DNA of 64,000 nt from Candidatus Altimarinota bacterium (GCA_023230505.1 JALNXF010000001.1:1-64000); one strand, 5' to 3'. Numbered from the stretch's first letter, positions 23,522 to 36,200 are shown. Translations and numbers: made by a program. Notes: generated by a model from the sequence alone, not told the origin.

Positions 23522-24901
23522 ATGTTTAAGCAAATTGTCGGACTTGGTTTTAAATCAAAATGAAGAGATAAAAAGGAAGTGGGCGCTTATATTAAGGAAT
23601 TAATAGATGGTTGAGCGAGCGAATTTTTCACCGGATATAACCCTGTCTATTGGCATGAGAAGTTTGGCTTTGAGGTGAGCCCAAATGGGAGATTTAGTGA
23701 GCATGAACAAATTACAGATTTAGAGACTTTAGTTCAGATATCTGATGAAATCCACAAATATAAAAACTCAAAAGGTGAGACTTTAGAGCTTTTTTTAAAT
23801 TTTAATGCTTGGTATTATTCAGGTCTTACTTTTCCACTAATAGAGAAAATGCTTGAGGAAACAAAAGATTTAATTGATTGAGTAATTGTTGGAAATATCG
23901 GAATGCTTGAATTTCTCAAAAGTATAAATTTCACTAAAAAAATAAATATTTCAACTATTTTGGCTGTATATAACAAAGAAGCTATAAGATTTATGCTTGA
24001 AAATTATAGTGTAAATAAGGTTATTTTATCGAGAGAAGTAACAATTTCTGAAATTGAGCAAATCGTAAAAGAATTTCCTCAAGTTTTATTTGAAGTTTTT
24101 GGAGAAGGGGATTTTTGTAGATACAATAATGGGCTTTGTTTTGCTGAACACAAATATTGAGACAGAGATATTTGCACAGTTATTTTAGATAATTTCGATG
24201 TAAAAAAATCAAGTAAGCCAGATTATAAAAAAATTATTTTAGATAAAGATTTATCCGTTGAAGAAAAATTAAAATTTCTTGATAATAACTATAAAAACAA
24301 TTTTGATGAAATAGGGGAGTTAGTAGATAATTTGGAATATAATTTTATTCAAAATTCAGATAAACAAGAGGAAAGACTAAAAGAATTATTAAAACAAAAT
24401 AAAAACTTACCAGATTTATTTTATGATTGATTGCAAAGTTTAGAATCCAAGAGAAATAAAAAAATTCTAAACTATCTTAAATGACTTAAATATGCTAATT
24501 CTAGACTAGATTTTAAAGAAATAAAATTGCAAACTGAGCTCGAAAAATCTATAAAAACTTGAATTGAATTTTATTTTAAAAAGTTAAAAGAAACTCTCGG
24601 AATTTCTAATATTAAAGCCGAATATCTTAATAAAACTTATAATAGAAATGATAATTTAAATATTTTTGCTTACCTATATTTTTCTCAATTCCCAAATATA
24701 GAAACCGTGAAATTCCCAACTAGATGAAGAGCAAATATGCAAAAACTTAATTTAATCAAGGAATTAATTGAAAAAAATGACCAAAAAGAAATCCAAAAAT
24801 ATATAGACAGAGGCTCAAGTATTGAGAGAGTTAGCTATGATTTAACCTATATTTTCTGAGATAAATTATGGTTTAGAAAAATGTTAGAAAATAATTTTTA
24901 A
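23522..24901 (+). CDS. Peptidase U32 family protein
   Basis: 459 residues with UGA=Gly. The U32-like barrel N-terminus includes VIVGNIGMLEFLKSI and the family-type cysteine region FCRYNNGLCFAEHKYGDRDIC (about 198-219). U32 relatives include RNA-modification (RlhA, TrhP) and hydroxylase (UbiU/V) proteins, and several bind Fe-S clusters through these cysteines; none is proven here. A long helical extension follows. Followed 9 nt later by a second, cysteine-containing U32-like gene, so the two may form a UbiU/UbiV-like pair. Confidence 0.7.
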
Positions 24902-24910
24902 AAACAAAAA

Positions 24911-25975
24911 ATGAACTTACATATTCACTTGCCTACAAATTTAACACATTTCGATTTATTGCTCGAATGATATTTGTTATCAACTAAAGAAGATAGAGAT
25001 ATCGCGGGTTTTATTATGAATAATTATAAATGAGAAATTGCAAGTGATTTAAGTCCACAATATGATATTAATTTTAGCTCAATTAGGGAGTTAAAGAAGA
25101 AATTTTGAAAAGATGTTTTTGGGAAAATTAGTTGAATTTATTACGGAAGTGATAATTGTGAATTTCTAGCTCCAACTCAAGACGAAGTCAAAAAAGCTTA
25201 TGAAAAATTTCTTGAGTTTAATAAAACATATCCACCACATAAGGCTCGTATTTTTACGCTTGTAACTCCGTATGTTGGCGATAAAATGCTAGAAAGACTT
25301 GAAGAAACTCTCACTTATTTAAATAATATTAAATCAAAAACTCCACTTGAGATTGTTGTAAATGATTTTGGAGTTTTAAATTTATTAAATAAAAAATACA
25401 CAAATTTAAAACCAGTTATTGGGAGATTAATCCATAAAACTCTCAAAAATCCACTAATTGATACTTATTGATATGAAGCTCATCCAGCTGGAGAAAGTAT
25501 TAAAAATAAAACAAGCGGAGAAATTGAGATTTTAAGAGAAAGTATAGTAGAAAATCAAAAGGAATTTTACTCATCAAGTGAGCTCTCTAATAAATATTTT
25601 CAAACTTTTTTAGATAAATTTAATATAAAAAATGTCTGAATTGATTATTTGGAAAAAAGAGAAGAATTATATAATAAAGCCAATTACTCAAATAAAAATC
25701 TTGATATTTACTATCCTTGGGCTGTAGTTTTTACAGGAAGATTATGTGATACTTGTGGTATCAAAAATCCTTTAAAGTGAATAACAGCAACTGATTCGAT
25801 TTGTCCGAGATGGTGTAAGGATTATGATATTTTTTTCAATATCAAAACTACAGGATACTATCTTACCCAAAGATGAAATGCAGGATACAGAAGCCAAATA
25901 AATCTAGATTATCTAAATTTATCAAATACAGGAGAAGATTACAGGCTTGTTTTTGCCCCGTTTATAAGTGTGTAA
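24911..25975 (+). CDS. U32-like partner protein with cysteine cluster
   Basis: 354 residues. The middle contains the barrel segment TPLEIVVNDFGVLNLLNKKY. The C-terminal half has the cysteine cluster GRLCDTCGIKNP and ICPRWCKDYD (about 278-303), fitting an Fe-S or zinc site. The segment after the N-terminus (GKISGIYYGSDNCEFLAPTQDEV) resembles the entry strand of U32 proteins. Directly follows the first U32 gene and probably forms a complex with it. The ubiquinone-type role of UbiUV is unlikely in a CPR bacterium, so RNA modification is a better guess, unproven. Confidence 0.65.
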
Positions 25976-26042
25976 TTTTTAGAATTTTAAATTAAATAAA
26001 TAGCTTTAAATACATAAGAAATTATGTATTTTTTAAATTCTC

Positions 26043-26070
26043 TTGACTTTATAATTAGCACGTATATAAT
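26043..26070 (+). promoter_or_regulatory. Sigma-70 promoter of clpB
   Basis: TTGACT (26043-26048), a 16-nt spacer and TATAAT (26065-26070), 36 bp before the clpB ATG. The -10 box and presumed start site lie inside the CIRCE element. Confidence 0.85.
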
Positions 26071-26081
26071 GCGTGTGCTAA
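26055..26081. promoter_or_regulatory. CIRCE element (HrcA operator)
   Basis: TTAGCACGT-N9-GTGTGCTAA, a perfect 9-9-9 inverted repeat, against the CIRCE consensus TTAGCACTC-N9-GAGTGCTAA (two outer-to-inner changes per arm, made symmetrically). It overlaps the clpB -10 region, where HrcA would block transcription without heat stress. Confidence 0.88.
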
Positions 26082-26106
26082 GAAATAATTTTTAACTTAT
26101 AAAATT

Positions 26107-28746
26107 ATGCAAGAAAAATATACAATTTCCGCTTCTTCTAGATTGCAAGAAGCTCAAAATATAGCTATTTGAAATAATAATTCAACTCTCGAATCATCTC
26201 ATTTATTATTGGCTATATTACAATCAAAAGATAGTATTAATCTAGAAATTTTAGGAAGACTTAAAATAGATATAGATTGACTTTTTTCAAAAGTTTTACA
26301 AAAAGTAAATTCACTTCCGACTCTCGTTGGTCAAAATGTTTCACTTTGAGTATCTACCGAATTTAATCAAGTTCTTGCCTTTTCTCAAAATTTAGCAAAT
26401 ACTATGCAAGATAATTATATCACAGAAGAGCATTTATTTTTGAGTTTAATTGAGAAAGCGAGTAGCATAAAAGATATTTTTAATAGTGAGAAAATTGATT
26501 TTATCTCATACAAAAAAGAAATAGAGACTCTTAGAAATGGTGAAAAAGTGACTTCAAATAATGCAGAAAATATTTATGAATCTCTTAAAAAATATACCAT
26601 AGATTTAGTGGAATTAGCCAAAGAGTGAAAGATAGATCCAGTTATAGGAAGAGAAAGTGAAATTAGAAGAACCATCCAAATATTATCTCGTAGACAGAAA
26701 AATAATCCAGTAATTATCTGAGATCCTGGAGTAGGTAAGACTGCTATTGTAGAGTGAATTGCCCGCAAAATTGTGGAAAACGATATTCCAGATAATTTAA
26801 AAAATAAAAAAATTATGTCTCTAGATATGGGATCTCTTATTGCTGGAGCTAAATATAAATGAGAATTTGAAGAAAGATTAAAATCAGTAATTAAAGAAGT
26901 AGAAAAATCAGATGGTGGAATAATTTTATTTATTGATGAGGTTCATACAATTGTCTGAGCCTGAAATCAAGAAGGTTCTACTGATGCTGGAAATCTTTTA
27001 AAACCAGCACTTGCTCGTGGTCAGATTAGAGTTATTTGAGCGACAACAATTAATGAATACCGCAAATATATAGAAAAAGATCAAGCTCTTGAGCGTAGAT
27101 TTCAACCTGTTATGGTAGATGAACCAAACCAAGAGGACGCTATTGCGATTTTGAGATGAATAAAAGACAGATATGAAACATTTCATTGAATAAAAATTTC
27201 TGATAAAGCCGTAGTTGCTGCGGTGGAATTAAGTAGTAAATATATAAGTGATAGAAAATTACCAGATAAAGCGATTGATTTAATTGATGAAGCTGCTTCT
27301 AGTGTAAAAATGAGTTCAACTTCAAAACCAGTTGAGCTTGATATTTTAGAGAAAGAAATTAGATCTTTTGAGATTGAAAAAGAGGCTTTAAAAAATGAGA
27401 AAGAGCAAAATGTAGGGAATAATGCTAATCGTTCCAAATTACAAGAAATAGAAAAACAATTAGCAGATAAACAAGAACTTCTTAGAACAAAATTATCTAA
27501 ATGGCAGAAAGAAAAGGACTTGATAGTGAAAATGAAAGAGCTAAAACAAAACATAGATAAATTAAAAATAGAAGCCGATGATTTTGAGAGAAAATTTGAT
27601 TATCAGGCAGTTGCGAAGCTTAGATATTGAGAAATTCCAGCTTTAGAAAAAGAAATTGTAAATCTAGAAAATGAATTATTGCAAATCAAAAAAAGCTGAG
27701 ATTCATATTTAAAAGATAGTGTTTGAATTGAAGATATTGCTGAAATTATCTCAAAATGGACAGGAATTCCTGTTTGAAAACTTGTCGAAAAAGATCAAGA
27801 AAAATATCTTCATCTATTCTCTAGACTTCAAAAAAATGTAGTATGACAAGATGAAGCTTTGAAATTAGTTTCTCAAGCAATTCAAAGAAATAAAGCCGGA
27901 CTTAGTGATGAGAAAAAACCTATTTGAAGCTTTTTATTTCTCGGACCAACCGGAGTAGGAAAGACTGAAACTGCCAAAGCTCTTGCACTAGAATTATTTA
28001 ATGACAAAAATGCGTTTATAAGAATAGATATGTCAGAATATATGGAATCTCACTCAGTTTCTCGCCTTATTGGATCACCTCCAGGTTATATAGGACACGA
28101 TGAGTGAGGTCAACTAACCGAAGCTGTAAGAAGAAAGCCATACTCTGTAATTTTATTTGATGAAATAGAAAAAGCTCACCGCGATGTATTTAATATATTT
28201 TTGCAAATTCTAGACGATGGAAGGCTTACAGATAGTAAATGAAGAACAGTTAATTTTAAAAATACAATAATTATAATGACTTCAAATATCTGAAGTAAGG
28301 AGTTTTCTTTTGAAAATAGAGAGATATGATTTGACGTGTCAGAAAAATCAAAAAAACCAAAAATTTTGTCAAAATTCTCTGAAATAAAAGAAAAAGTAAT
28401 CTGACAGCTAAGTAAACATTTTACCCCAGAATTTATAAATAGAATTGATGATATAATTGTATTTAATCCTCTAGATAAAGAAATATTAACCAAAATTATA
28501 GATATATCTTTAGCCGAGGTAATTGAGCGTTTACAAGAAAAAAATATTAGGTTAAATTTTAGTGAAGCGCTTAAAAATTTCTTAATAAAAGAATGATACA
28601 ACCCAGAATACTGAGCTCGTCCACTCAAAAGAGCTATCACAAAACACATCGTAAATGAGCTTTCAACTCTAATATTATCAGGAAAAATTAATGAATGAGA
28701 TGAGTTGGAGCTTGATTATAAATGAGGGAAGGTGGTAGTGAAGTAA
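26107..28746 (+). CDS. clpB: ATP-dependent disaggregase ClpB
   Basis: 879 residues, normal for ClpB. Clp N domain (1-150), AAA-1 with Walker A GDPGVGKT (about 203) and [12 protein letters not shown], a coiled-coil middle domain (about 400-520), AAA-2 with GPTGVGKT (about 612) and [10 protein letters not shown], and a C-terminal D2 small domain (GARPLKRAI). Many of these glycines are UGA. With DnaK it rescues aggregated proteins; the middle domain separates it from ClpA/ClpC. Controlled by a CIRCE box, so heat inducible through HrcA. Confidence 0.97.
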
Positions 28747-28773
28747 AATAAATTTGATTTTACACTAAATATT

Positions 28774-28790
28774 ATTACAATTTTTGTAAT
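28774..28790. promoter_or_regulatory. Perfect inverted repeat before the toxin-antitoxin pair
   Basis: ATTACAA-TTT-TTGTAAT, 23 bp before the antitoxin ATG and 28 bp after clpB. It may be the autoregulatory operator of the toxin-antitoxin pair or a weak clpB terminator. Confidence 0.5.
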
Positions 28791-28813
28791 TTAATTTTAA
28801 TATTCAAAATAAT

Positions 28814-28987
28814 ATGACTACTATTACTTTCACGCAAGATATTCAATTAAAAAAGACAATATATAAAAATGTATTGGATTTCATTGAGGAATTAGAAGAT
28901 TATTATTTATGAGAAATTATTCAAGAAAATGAAGATACTAAAACTTTTGATATTAAGGTTCTTGAAAAGAAATATTTATGAAAGTAG
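28814..28987 (+). CDS. Small antitoxin of a RelE/ParE-type pair
   Basis: 57 residues: MTTITFTQDIQLKKTIYKNV at the start, then an acidic helix (FIEELEDYYLGEIIQENEDT) and a short tail. The size and pairing with a downstream RelE/ParE-fold protein suggest the cognate antitoxin. The end overlaps the toxin start by 10 nt (ATGAAAGTAG): UGA at the overlap is Gly and the gene ends Gly-Lys-TAG. Confidence 0.75.
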
Positions 28988-29244
28988 AATATAAAAAATC
29001 TTTTGATGATGATTTGAAATATTTAGATAAAAATATTTTAGATAAATTATTTAGTATAATATTTACCTTAAAAGATTCTTCTTCTATAAAAGAAATTTCA
29101 AATATTAAAAAATTAAGATGATATAAAAATATTTATAGAATCAAAATTTGAAATTATAGACTTTGATTTACCTTTGAAAATAATTTAATTGTATTAGAGA
29201 GATTTTTACATAGAAAAGATATATATAAAAGATTTCCAAAATAA
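28978..29244 (+). CDS. RelE/ParE superfamily toxin
   Basis: 88 residues, basic. The family layout is clear: MKVEYKKSFDDDLKYLDKNI at the start, central LRGYKNIYRIKIGNYRLGF, then the end strand IVLERFLHRKDIYKRF. RelE members cleave ribosome-bound mRNA and ParE members poison gyrase; the sequence does not decide which. Translationally coupled to the antitoxin upstream. Confidence 0.88.
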
Positions 29245-29246
29245 AA

Positions 29247-30014
29247 TTAAATTTCAATCTCAATCCCAACTGGACAATGATCAGATCATCTCACCTCTTG
29301 TCTAATAAAAGCTTTTTTTAGCTTATCTTTTAGGATATTTGAAATTAGGAAATAATCAATACGCCAGCCAATATTACGAGCTCTGGAATTAGCAAAATTA
29401 CTCCACCATGAATATTCTCAGGTCTTGTCTGGATAGAAATAACGGAAAGTATCAATAAAACCAGAACTTATAAATTTAGAGAATCATTCTCTTTCTTCAG
29501 GTGTAAATCCTGCATTTCATTTGTTTGATTTAGGATTAGTAAGGTCAATTTCCTGATGCGCCACATTTAAATCTCCACAAACTATAACTGGTTTGTTAAC
29601 TTCCAATCTTCTCATATAATCTAGAAAAAGAGAGTCCCAAAGTTGGCGATAATCCAGTCTTTCAAGCTCGCGCTTTGCATTTGGAGTATAGACAGTGATA
29701 AAATAAAAATCTTTAAATTCAAGCGTAATTATTCTTCATTCTTCGTCGTGTTCTGGAAGTCAAAGTCAATAGCTCACTGAAATTGGTTTGATTTTAGTAA
29801 AAACCGCAGTTCCACTATATCATTTTTTATTTGCACTATTCCAATAAATCTCATAGCCCAAAGACATTAAATCAATCTTGATAGGAAGTTCATTTTCCTG
29901 TGCTTTCACTTCTTGAAGTCCGATAATATCCGGATTTTCACTAATTAAATAATCCAAAAATCATTTTTGGATATTAGATCTTATTCAGTTTACATTGAAA
30001 GATATTAATTTCAT
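29247..30014 (-). CDS. xthA: Exodeoxyribonuclease III / AP endonuclease
   Basis: 255 residues. EEP-fold signatures: SFNVNGIRS at the start, [11 protein letters not shown] (catalytic Glu), [17 protein letters not shown] (Asp/Asn) and the terminal [11 protein letters not shown] (Asp-His). Acts in base-excision repair at abasic sites. The start overlaps the end of gatA by 10 nt through an ATGAAATTAA overlap, so the two are co-transcribed. Converges on the toxin gene with a 2-bp gap. Confidence 0.95.
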
Positions 30015-31462
30015 ATTTTTGGTTTTTTACTTCAAATATAGTCTTTTAGTGATTGTTCTAGAACATGTCATACTTCAAATACTTTTTGTTCTCAAAATTT
30101 TGGTCCGAGAATTTGGAGTCCAACTGGTAATTCAACTTGCTCGCTATCTTCACTTTTTGCAAATCAAACTGGAATTGATAATCATGGCAATTGAGCCAAG
30201 CTTCCATTTACAGTAAAAATATCAGATAAATACATTTTAAGTGGATCATCTACTTTTTCTCAGATTTTCCAAGCTACAGATGGTGCAGTTGGGGTAATAA
30301 TTACATCTACTTTTTTATAAGCTTCCTCAAAATCCTTTTTAATTAATTCCCTGACTAAAGATGCTTTTTTATAATATGCATCATAAAAACCACTCGAAAG
30401 TACAAAACTACCCAACATTATTCTTCTTTGAGCTTCTTTTCAGAATCATTCGGCTCTATTTTTTTTCAGTAATTCATTAATTCCAAGTCATTCATCATTT
30501 GCATAACCATATCTAACCCCATCATAACGGGATAAATTAGTCGATACTTCTGCTGGCATTACAATGTAATAAACAGCAAGTCAATACTCTGTATGAGGCA
30601 AACTAATATCAATTATTTCAGCTCAAAGTTCTTTTAGTTTTGAAATACTTTTTTCAATTTCAGATTTTACTCAAGCTTCAATTCCATCTATAAAATACTC
30701 TTTTGGTACTCAAATTTTTACTCATTTTAGATCAGTTTTATTCCAAATTGAAGGGTCAATTTTTGTATCTACTTTCTCACTAGTTGAGTCAAGAGGGTCA
30801 AATCCGCTCATTATTCCAAATAATAATCCAGCGTCTTCTACAGTTTTTGTAAATGTTCCTGGAGTATCAAGAGATGACGCCATTGCCATTACTCACCATC
30901 TAGAATTAAGTCCGTAAGTTGGTTTAAATCCGACAATTCCACACATTGAAGCAGGTTGTCTAATACTTCAACCTGTATCGGTTCCAAGTGCTGCTGGTAT
31001 CATTCCAGAAGCTACACTTGACGCAGATCAAGAGCTAGAACCACCAGGAATACGAGTTATATCCCAAGGATTTTTTGTAATTCTAAGGGCTGAATTTTCC
31101 CCACTTCATCCCATTGCAAATTCATCTAAATTAAGTTTACCAGCGCTCGACATTCCAGCTTTGTTTAGCCTATCTATAACAGTTGCACTATATGGAGGCA
31201 CGAAATTTTCAAGCATACGAGATGATGCTGTAGTTGTAACTCATTTTTCGCAAAATACATCTTTCACTCAAATTGGCACTCCGGCAAGAGTAGAATTAAT
31301 ATCTTTTTCTACAAAATTAGAATTAACCAAATTAAAAGCATCAAGCGTTGGATCGAGTTTTTTAATTCTTTCCTGAAAATAATCCCAAACTTCTTTTTGA
31401 GAAAACTTTTTTGCCTTTATTCAGGCGATAATTTCCTTCAGACTTAAATTCTTAAATTCCAT
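30005..31462 (-). CDS. gatA: Glutamyl-tRNA(Gln) amidotransferase subunit A
   Basis: 485 residues. Amidase signature: GVKDVF (catalytic Lys), PGGSSSGSA (cis-Ser) and [16 protein letters not shown] (nucleophile Ser). GatA releases ammonia from glutamine for transamidation of misacylated Glu-tRNA(Gln) or Asp-tRNA(Asn); GatB and GatC are not in the window. In the standard code it would stop after KDYI; with UGA=Gly it continues to IGN and TAA 30005-30007. Confidence 0.95.
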
Positions 31463-31555
31463 ATTAAATTAAATAATTATAAAACACGCAAATTATATAA
31501 AAAAATCCAAAAGTGGCAAATAAAGTTTTTATTTTAACAATTTTTGAAAATAAAT

Positions 31556-31592
31556 TTGCTTTTTATATACTTATATATATACTTGGTGTATA
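31556..31592 (+). promoter_or_regulatory. lexA promoter with LexA-type operator
   Basis: TTGCTT (31556-31561), 16-nt spacer and TATACT (31578-31583). The -10 forms the left half of the inverted repeat TATAC-TTGGT-GTATA (31578-31592). The same box, with one base change in the middle, stands before the type IIG gene at 54163. Overlap with the -10 fits repression. Confidence 0.7.
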
Positions 31593-31615
31593 TTTATTTT
31601 TTAAATTAATAATTT

Positions 31616-32251
31616 ATGTTAACACCTAAGCAACAAAAGGTATTTGATGTTATAAAAGATTACATCTTAAAACATTGAGAAAGTCCAACTTTGGAAGAAA
31701 TCCAAAATATTTTGTGAATTCAAAATAAGAGAAGTGTGGCTCAGTTTTTAGAATATCTTGATGAGAAATGATATATTAGAAGAGCTGGATGATACAGATG
31801 AATTAAGCTTTGAGACAGAATTGTGGCATCCCAAATTGCAATTCCAATTCCTATTTTTGGAGTTGTAAATGCAGGAAGACCTCTTAATTATGCTGAGGAA
31901 GTTGATGCCTGATATCTTCATATTTCTAAAAATTTAATTAAATGAGATCTAAAAAAATATTTTTGTGTAAAAGTAGAGTGAACTTCTATGAATAAATTTA
32001 AAGTAAATTGAAAAAATATTGAAGATTGATCTTTTATCTTGGTTGACAAATCTATTAATTGGAATGATGATTTATCAGGGGCTTACGTATGTGTAGTTAA
32101 CTCTTGCGCCACAGTAAAAAAAATCAAAAAAGAATGAGAACAAGTTTATCTAATTCCAGAATCAACTGATGAAATTCATCATCCAATAGTTATTACTTCA
32201 GATGATACAATTGAGATTAACGGTAAAGTTGTAGATGTTTTTAATTTTTAA
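31616..32251 (+). CDS. lexA: SOS repressor LexA
   Basis: 211 residues. N-terminal winged helix (MLTPKQQKVFDVIKDYI, then SPTLEEIQNILGIQNKRSVAQFLE). The cleavage site is probably in the VNAGRP segment near residue 83. Serine nucleophile in KVEGTSMNKF (the Gly is UGA) and the Lys general base in CATVKKI. Represses the SOS regulon and self-cleaves on RecA filaments. Followed 17 bp later by a KilA-N gene. Preceded by a putative own operator. Confidence 0.93.
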
Positions 32252-32268
32252 ATCTATCTCGTTAATTT

Positions 32269-33096
32269 ATGAAACCACAACTTCAGGTTCTATGAACTCC
32301 AATAAAATTTATAAAATTCAATGATGATGATTTTATAAGCCTTACTGATATTTCAAAATATAAATGAGATAAAAGTGATGTTTTAATTCAAAGTTGGATG
32401 AGAAACAGAAATACTATTGAATTTTTATGATTATGGGAAACTTTAAATAATCCAAATTTTAAACCCCACGAATTCGAGGGGTTTAAAAAAGAAGCTTGAT
32501 TAAATTCATTTTTGATGAGTCCTAAAAAATGGGCTGAAAATACAAATGCTATTTGAATTATTTCTAAATCTTGAAAATACGGTTGAACTTTTGCTCATAA
32601 AGATATAGCCTTTGAATTTGCAAATTGGATTTCTATAGAATTTAGACTTTATTTTATCAAAGAATTTCAAAGACTCAAACAAGAAGAGTTAAAAACTCTT
32701 GATTGGAGTGCTAAAAGATTTTTAACAAAAATAAATTATAAAATCCATACTGATGCCATAAAAGAGAATTTAATTCCAAAAGAGCTTTCAGTTCAGGATA
32801 TAAACTTTGTTTATGCCGATGAAGCCGATATTTTAAACAAGGCTTTATTTGGTATGACAGCAAAAGAATGGAGAGAACAAAATTTATGAAATAAATGAAA
32901 TATTAGAGATGAAGCAACTATTGAGCAACTTATAATCTTGGCAAATATAGAGAGTATGAATGCAGAATTTATCAAAATGTGAGTTAAGCAGACATTGAGA
33001 TTGGAAACATTAAATAAAGTCGCGATAACACAAATGAAATCACTTTTAAATCTTGATATTACTAAAAAATTACCGAATAATTTAAGGTGAAGTTAA
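32269..33096 (+). CDS. KilA-N domain protein
   Basis: 275 residues. The KilA-N fold is clear: FISLTDISKYKGDKSDVLIQSW, then LWETLNNPNFKPHEFEGFKKEAG, then KYGGTFAHKDIAFEFANWIS. KilA-N proteins are DNA-binding and common in phages and large DNA viruses, and also occur as host accessory genes. A C-terminal helical region follows (DEADILNKALFGMTAKEWREQN). Co-directional with lexA and likely in the same transcript, which suggests SOS-linked expression. Confidence 0.9.
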
Positions 33097-33202
33097 ATAA
33101 TCATTATGTGAATTTTTCAAAAAAGATTTGAAATTAAAATAAATTATTTATAATTAAATTGAGTTTAGTTTTAGATATTAATTTAATCTTAACTAATTAA
33201 AA

Positions 33203-36200
33203 ATGAAAAAAGTTTTCTTTTTTCTTTTTGTTTTTCTCTTTTTCAAAATTGATTTTTCTCGGGGACTCGAGGCTACAAACCTCTATTATTATGATGACAA
33301 TAAAAACCAAAAAGTAGATAGAATTAGGTTAGAATTTAACTCCCAAATCACAGGTACTTTAGATTTTTCAAAACTTCAATTATACTCAAACACTGGGTGA
33401 TTAGCTACTTTCAAAATTAATTCTGAAATTGGCTATTTTTCTTGATATATTATGTCTTGAAATTTACTTGATTTATCGCTTATTGAACAAGATAATTCAA
33501 AGCTTGATTTAATTATAAATGATACTACAACAAGTGATTTAAGGTTAAAAAGTCTACTTTGAATAGGAATTACTGACTTATCAGGAGTTGAAATGACAAA
33601 GCTAAGCTTAACAACCTCATTTAATAGCTATAACTCCGCTAATATTTTTAATAGAACTTTGGAGGTTCTAGAAATTCCTCCAGAAGCTCCTCCTGAAATT
33701 ACACCAGATATTAATGATTGAACTTGAGAAATAGTTTCAACTTGAAGTATAGAAGATCCGAATTCAATACCAAAAGAACAGAAGTTTTATTATTTTGATA
33801 AAAATTCTAATTGAAAAATAGACACACTGGAACTTGAATATGATAAAACTCTCACAGGATCACTTGATCTATCAAAAATTAAAATTTATTCAAATACTGG
33901 ATGACTTGCGACCTTTAAAATAGATACACTAACTGGAATTGTATCAGGTTTTTATTTGTCATGAAATATTTTAGGATTAAATTTAGTTGAGCAAGATAAT
34001 TCAAAATTAAATTTAATCATAAATAACACAACTGCGAGTGATTTGCGTCTTAAGAGTTTATCTTGAATTTGAATAAAAGATTTATTTTGAAATGAGATAG
34101 ATGCGTTGAGTCTTACAACTTCTTTTAATAATTATAATTTATGAAATATTTTTAATAAAACAGAAGAAATTGTTCCAGAGAATCCCCCAAATTTACCAGA
34201 AAGTAATAATAGTTCTTGAGAAATTATTAGTGATGAAAATAATATTCTAATTGAAATTCCTGAAATAATTATAGATTTTCAAAGTCCGAGTTATATTTTA
34301 GAAACTTGAGAAAATAGCTATAAATGTGATAAAACAAAAGACGAATGTAAGGTTAATTTTAATTTAGAAAATTCATTTTCGGGTAGTTTTAGTGAAAGTG
34401 ATTATAGATGTGAAATAGATTTTGGTTTTATAACTTGAGAAGAAAATGATTGCAATCCAACTTCTGTTATTTTCTGAAGTGGAATATTTAATATAAAATT
34501 TAAAATAATTGATAAAACAAATTCATCTAATTTTAAGGAAAAAATTATTCAAATTTTAAATGTTTATGAGAATATTGAAATTCCAAATCCAGTTATTACA
34601 ATTCAAAGTTGACTTTCAAATGGTTTAACTTGCAATTCTTCAAACTGCTCGGTTAATTTTACTGGTGAAAATAGTTTTTCTTGAAATGAAAGTAGTTTTA
34701 TTTGTCTGTGGGATTTTGGCCTTACTACAACAGAAGATAATGATTGTAATCCCAGTTATGTCCATTTTTTACCTGGAAATTATACTATAAAATTCAGGAT
34801 AATTGATAAATGAAATAACACTAATTATAAAGAAACTTCTATAAATATCTCAAATCTTTATAAGGCTGGATGAACTCAAGTTTCTTCTCAAATTAGCCAA
34901 ATTTCTACAACTTCACTAAAAGCTCTAATAACCTTACAGTGAACTATCTGAAAGACTAAGAAACAATATTGAAATAACGTATATTGTTATACGGACGAAT
35001 GTAGTATTAATTTTACTTCCGAGCATTCTACAGGTGATAAATTGGCTTACTTATGGGATTTTTGAAATTGAACTACTTCAGATAAAGAAAACCCAGCTAG
35101 CTTAATTTATAAAATTTGAAATTATCATGTAATTCTTAAAATAAAAGATAAAAATTGAAATATAAGTGAGAATTATTTTGAAGTTTTTGTCTCTCTTCCA
35201 GATAAAAATTTAGAATTAGAAAAAGAAATTATTGAAAATACTCTTTTAGACTCAAATATTTCAAATATAAAAATCTCAAAAGTTAATCCAAATCCTTATT
35301 GAAATGATAATTTTGAGTGGATTGAGCTTGAAAATATTTGAGATACAAAAGTTAGCCTTAATTGATGTACACTTGATGATGATATTTGAAAATGATCAAA
35401 AGCCTTTAAATTTAAAAACACTTTTATTGAATCAAAATCTTTTAAAAAATTCTATAAATTAGACACAAATTTATCTCTAAATAATGACAAAGATAGTGTA
35501 AATTTTATTTGTAATGGAGAAGTTTTGGATTCAATTTCGTGGGATTATAATGTGCCAGACTGATATATTATTTCTAAAAATGAAGATTTAAATAAAAATA
35601 TAAAAGTTGTCAGAGTTATAGATGGTGATACTATTGTTGTTTTACTTAATTGAAGGGAAGAAAGGATTAGATTAATTTGAGTTGATACTCCAGAAACTGT
35701 TCATCCAAATAAAAAAATTGAACTTTTTTGAAAAGAAGCTTCAGATTTTACTAAATTATCACTTGAGGGCAGGGAAATAAATCTAGAATTTGATTTTGAT
35801 AGATTTGATAAATATTGAAGAATTTTGGCTTATGTGCGGATTGATTGAGTTATGTTTAATAAATCTATAATCTCGATGTGATATTGAAGAGTTTATTTAA
35901 GATTTCCTTTTAAATATGCTAAAGAATTTGAAAAAATATGAGATTTTGCTCAAAAAAATAAAGTTTGAATTTGGTCCGATAAGGAGACTTTTAAATATTT
36001 TAACTCCGAAGTAAAGCTAGATAAAATAATTTTAGAAGAAATCCTAAAAAAAGAAAAAGAAAATGATTTAGATAAGGAATTAGCCGAGATTTTAGCCATT
36101 GAAGACAAGATACTTTTCAAGAAAAAAATGGAAGCTTTTTTAAAAAAATATCTTAAAATTTCAACAAAAAAGAAAGAAACCTGAGAAATTTTGATTTCTT

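Noticed and set aside
32457..32487. A strong palindrome (TTTTAAACCCC...GGGGTTTAAAA) in the KilA-N gene that looks like another inserted repeat.
   Set aside because: The encoded residues (NFKPHEFEGFKKEAG) fit the native KilA-N domain pattern, so it is not an insertion.
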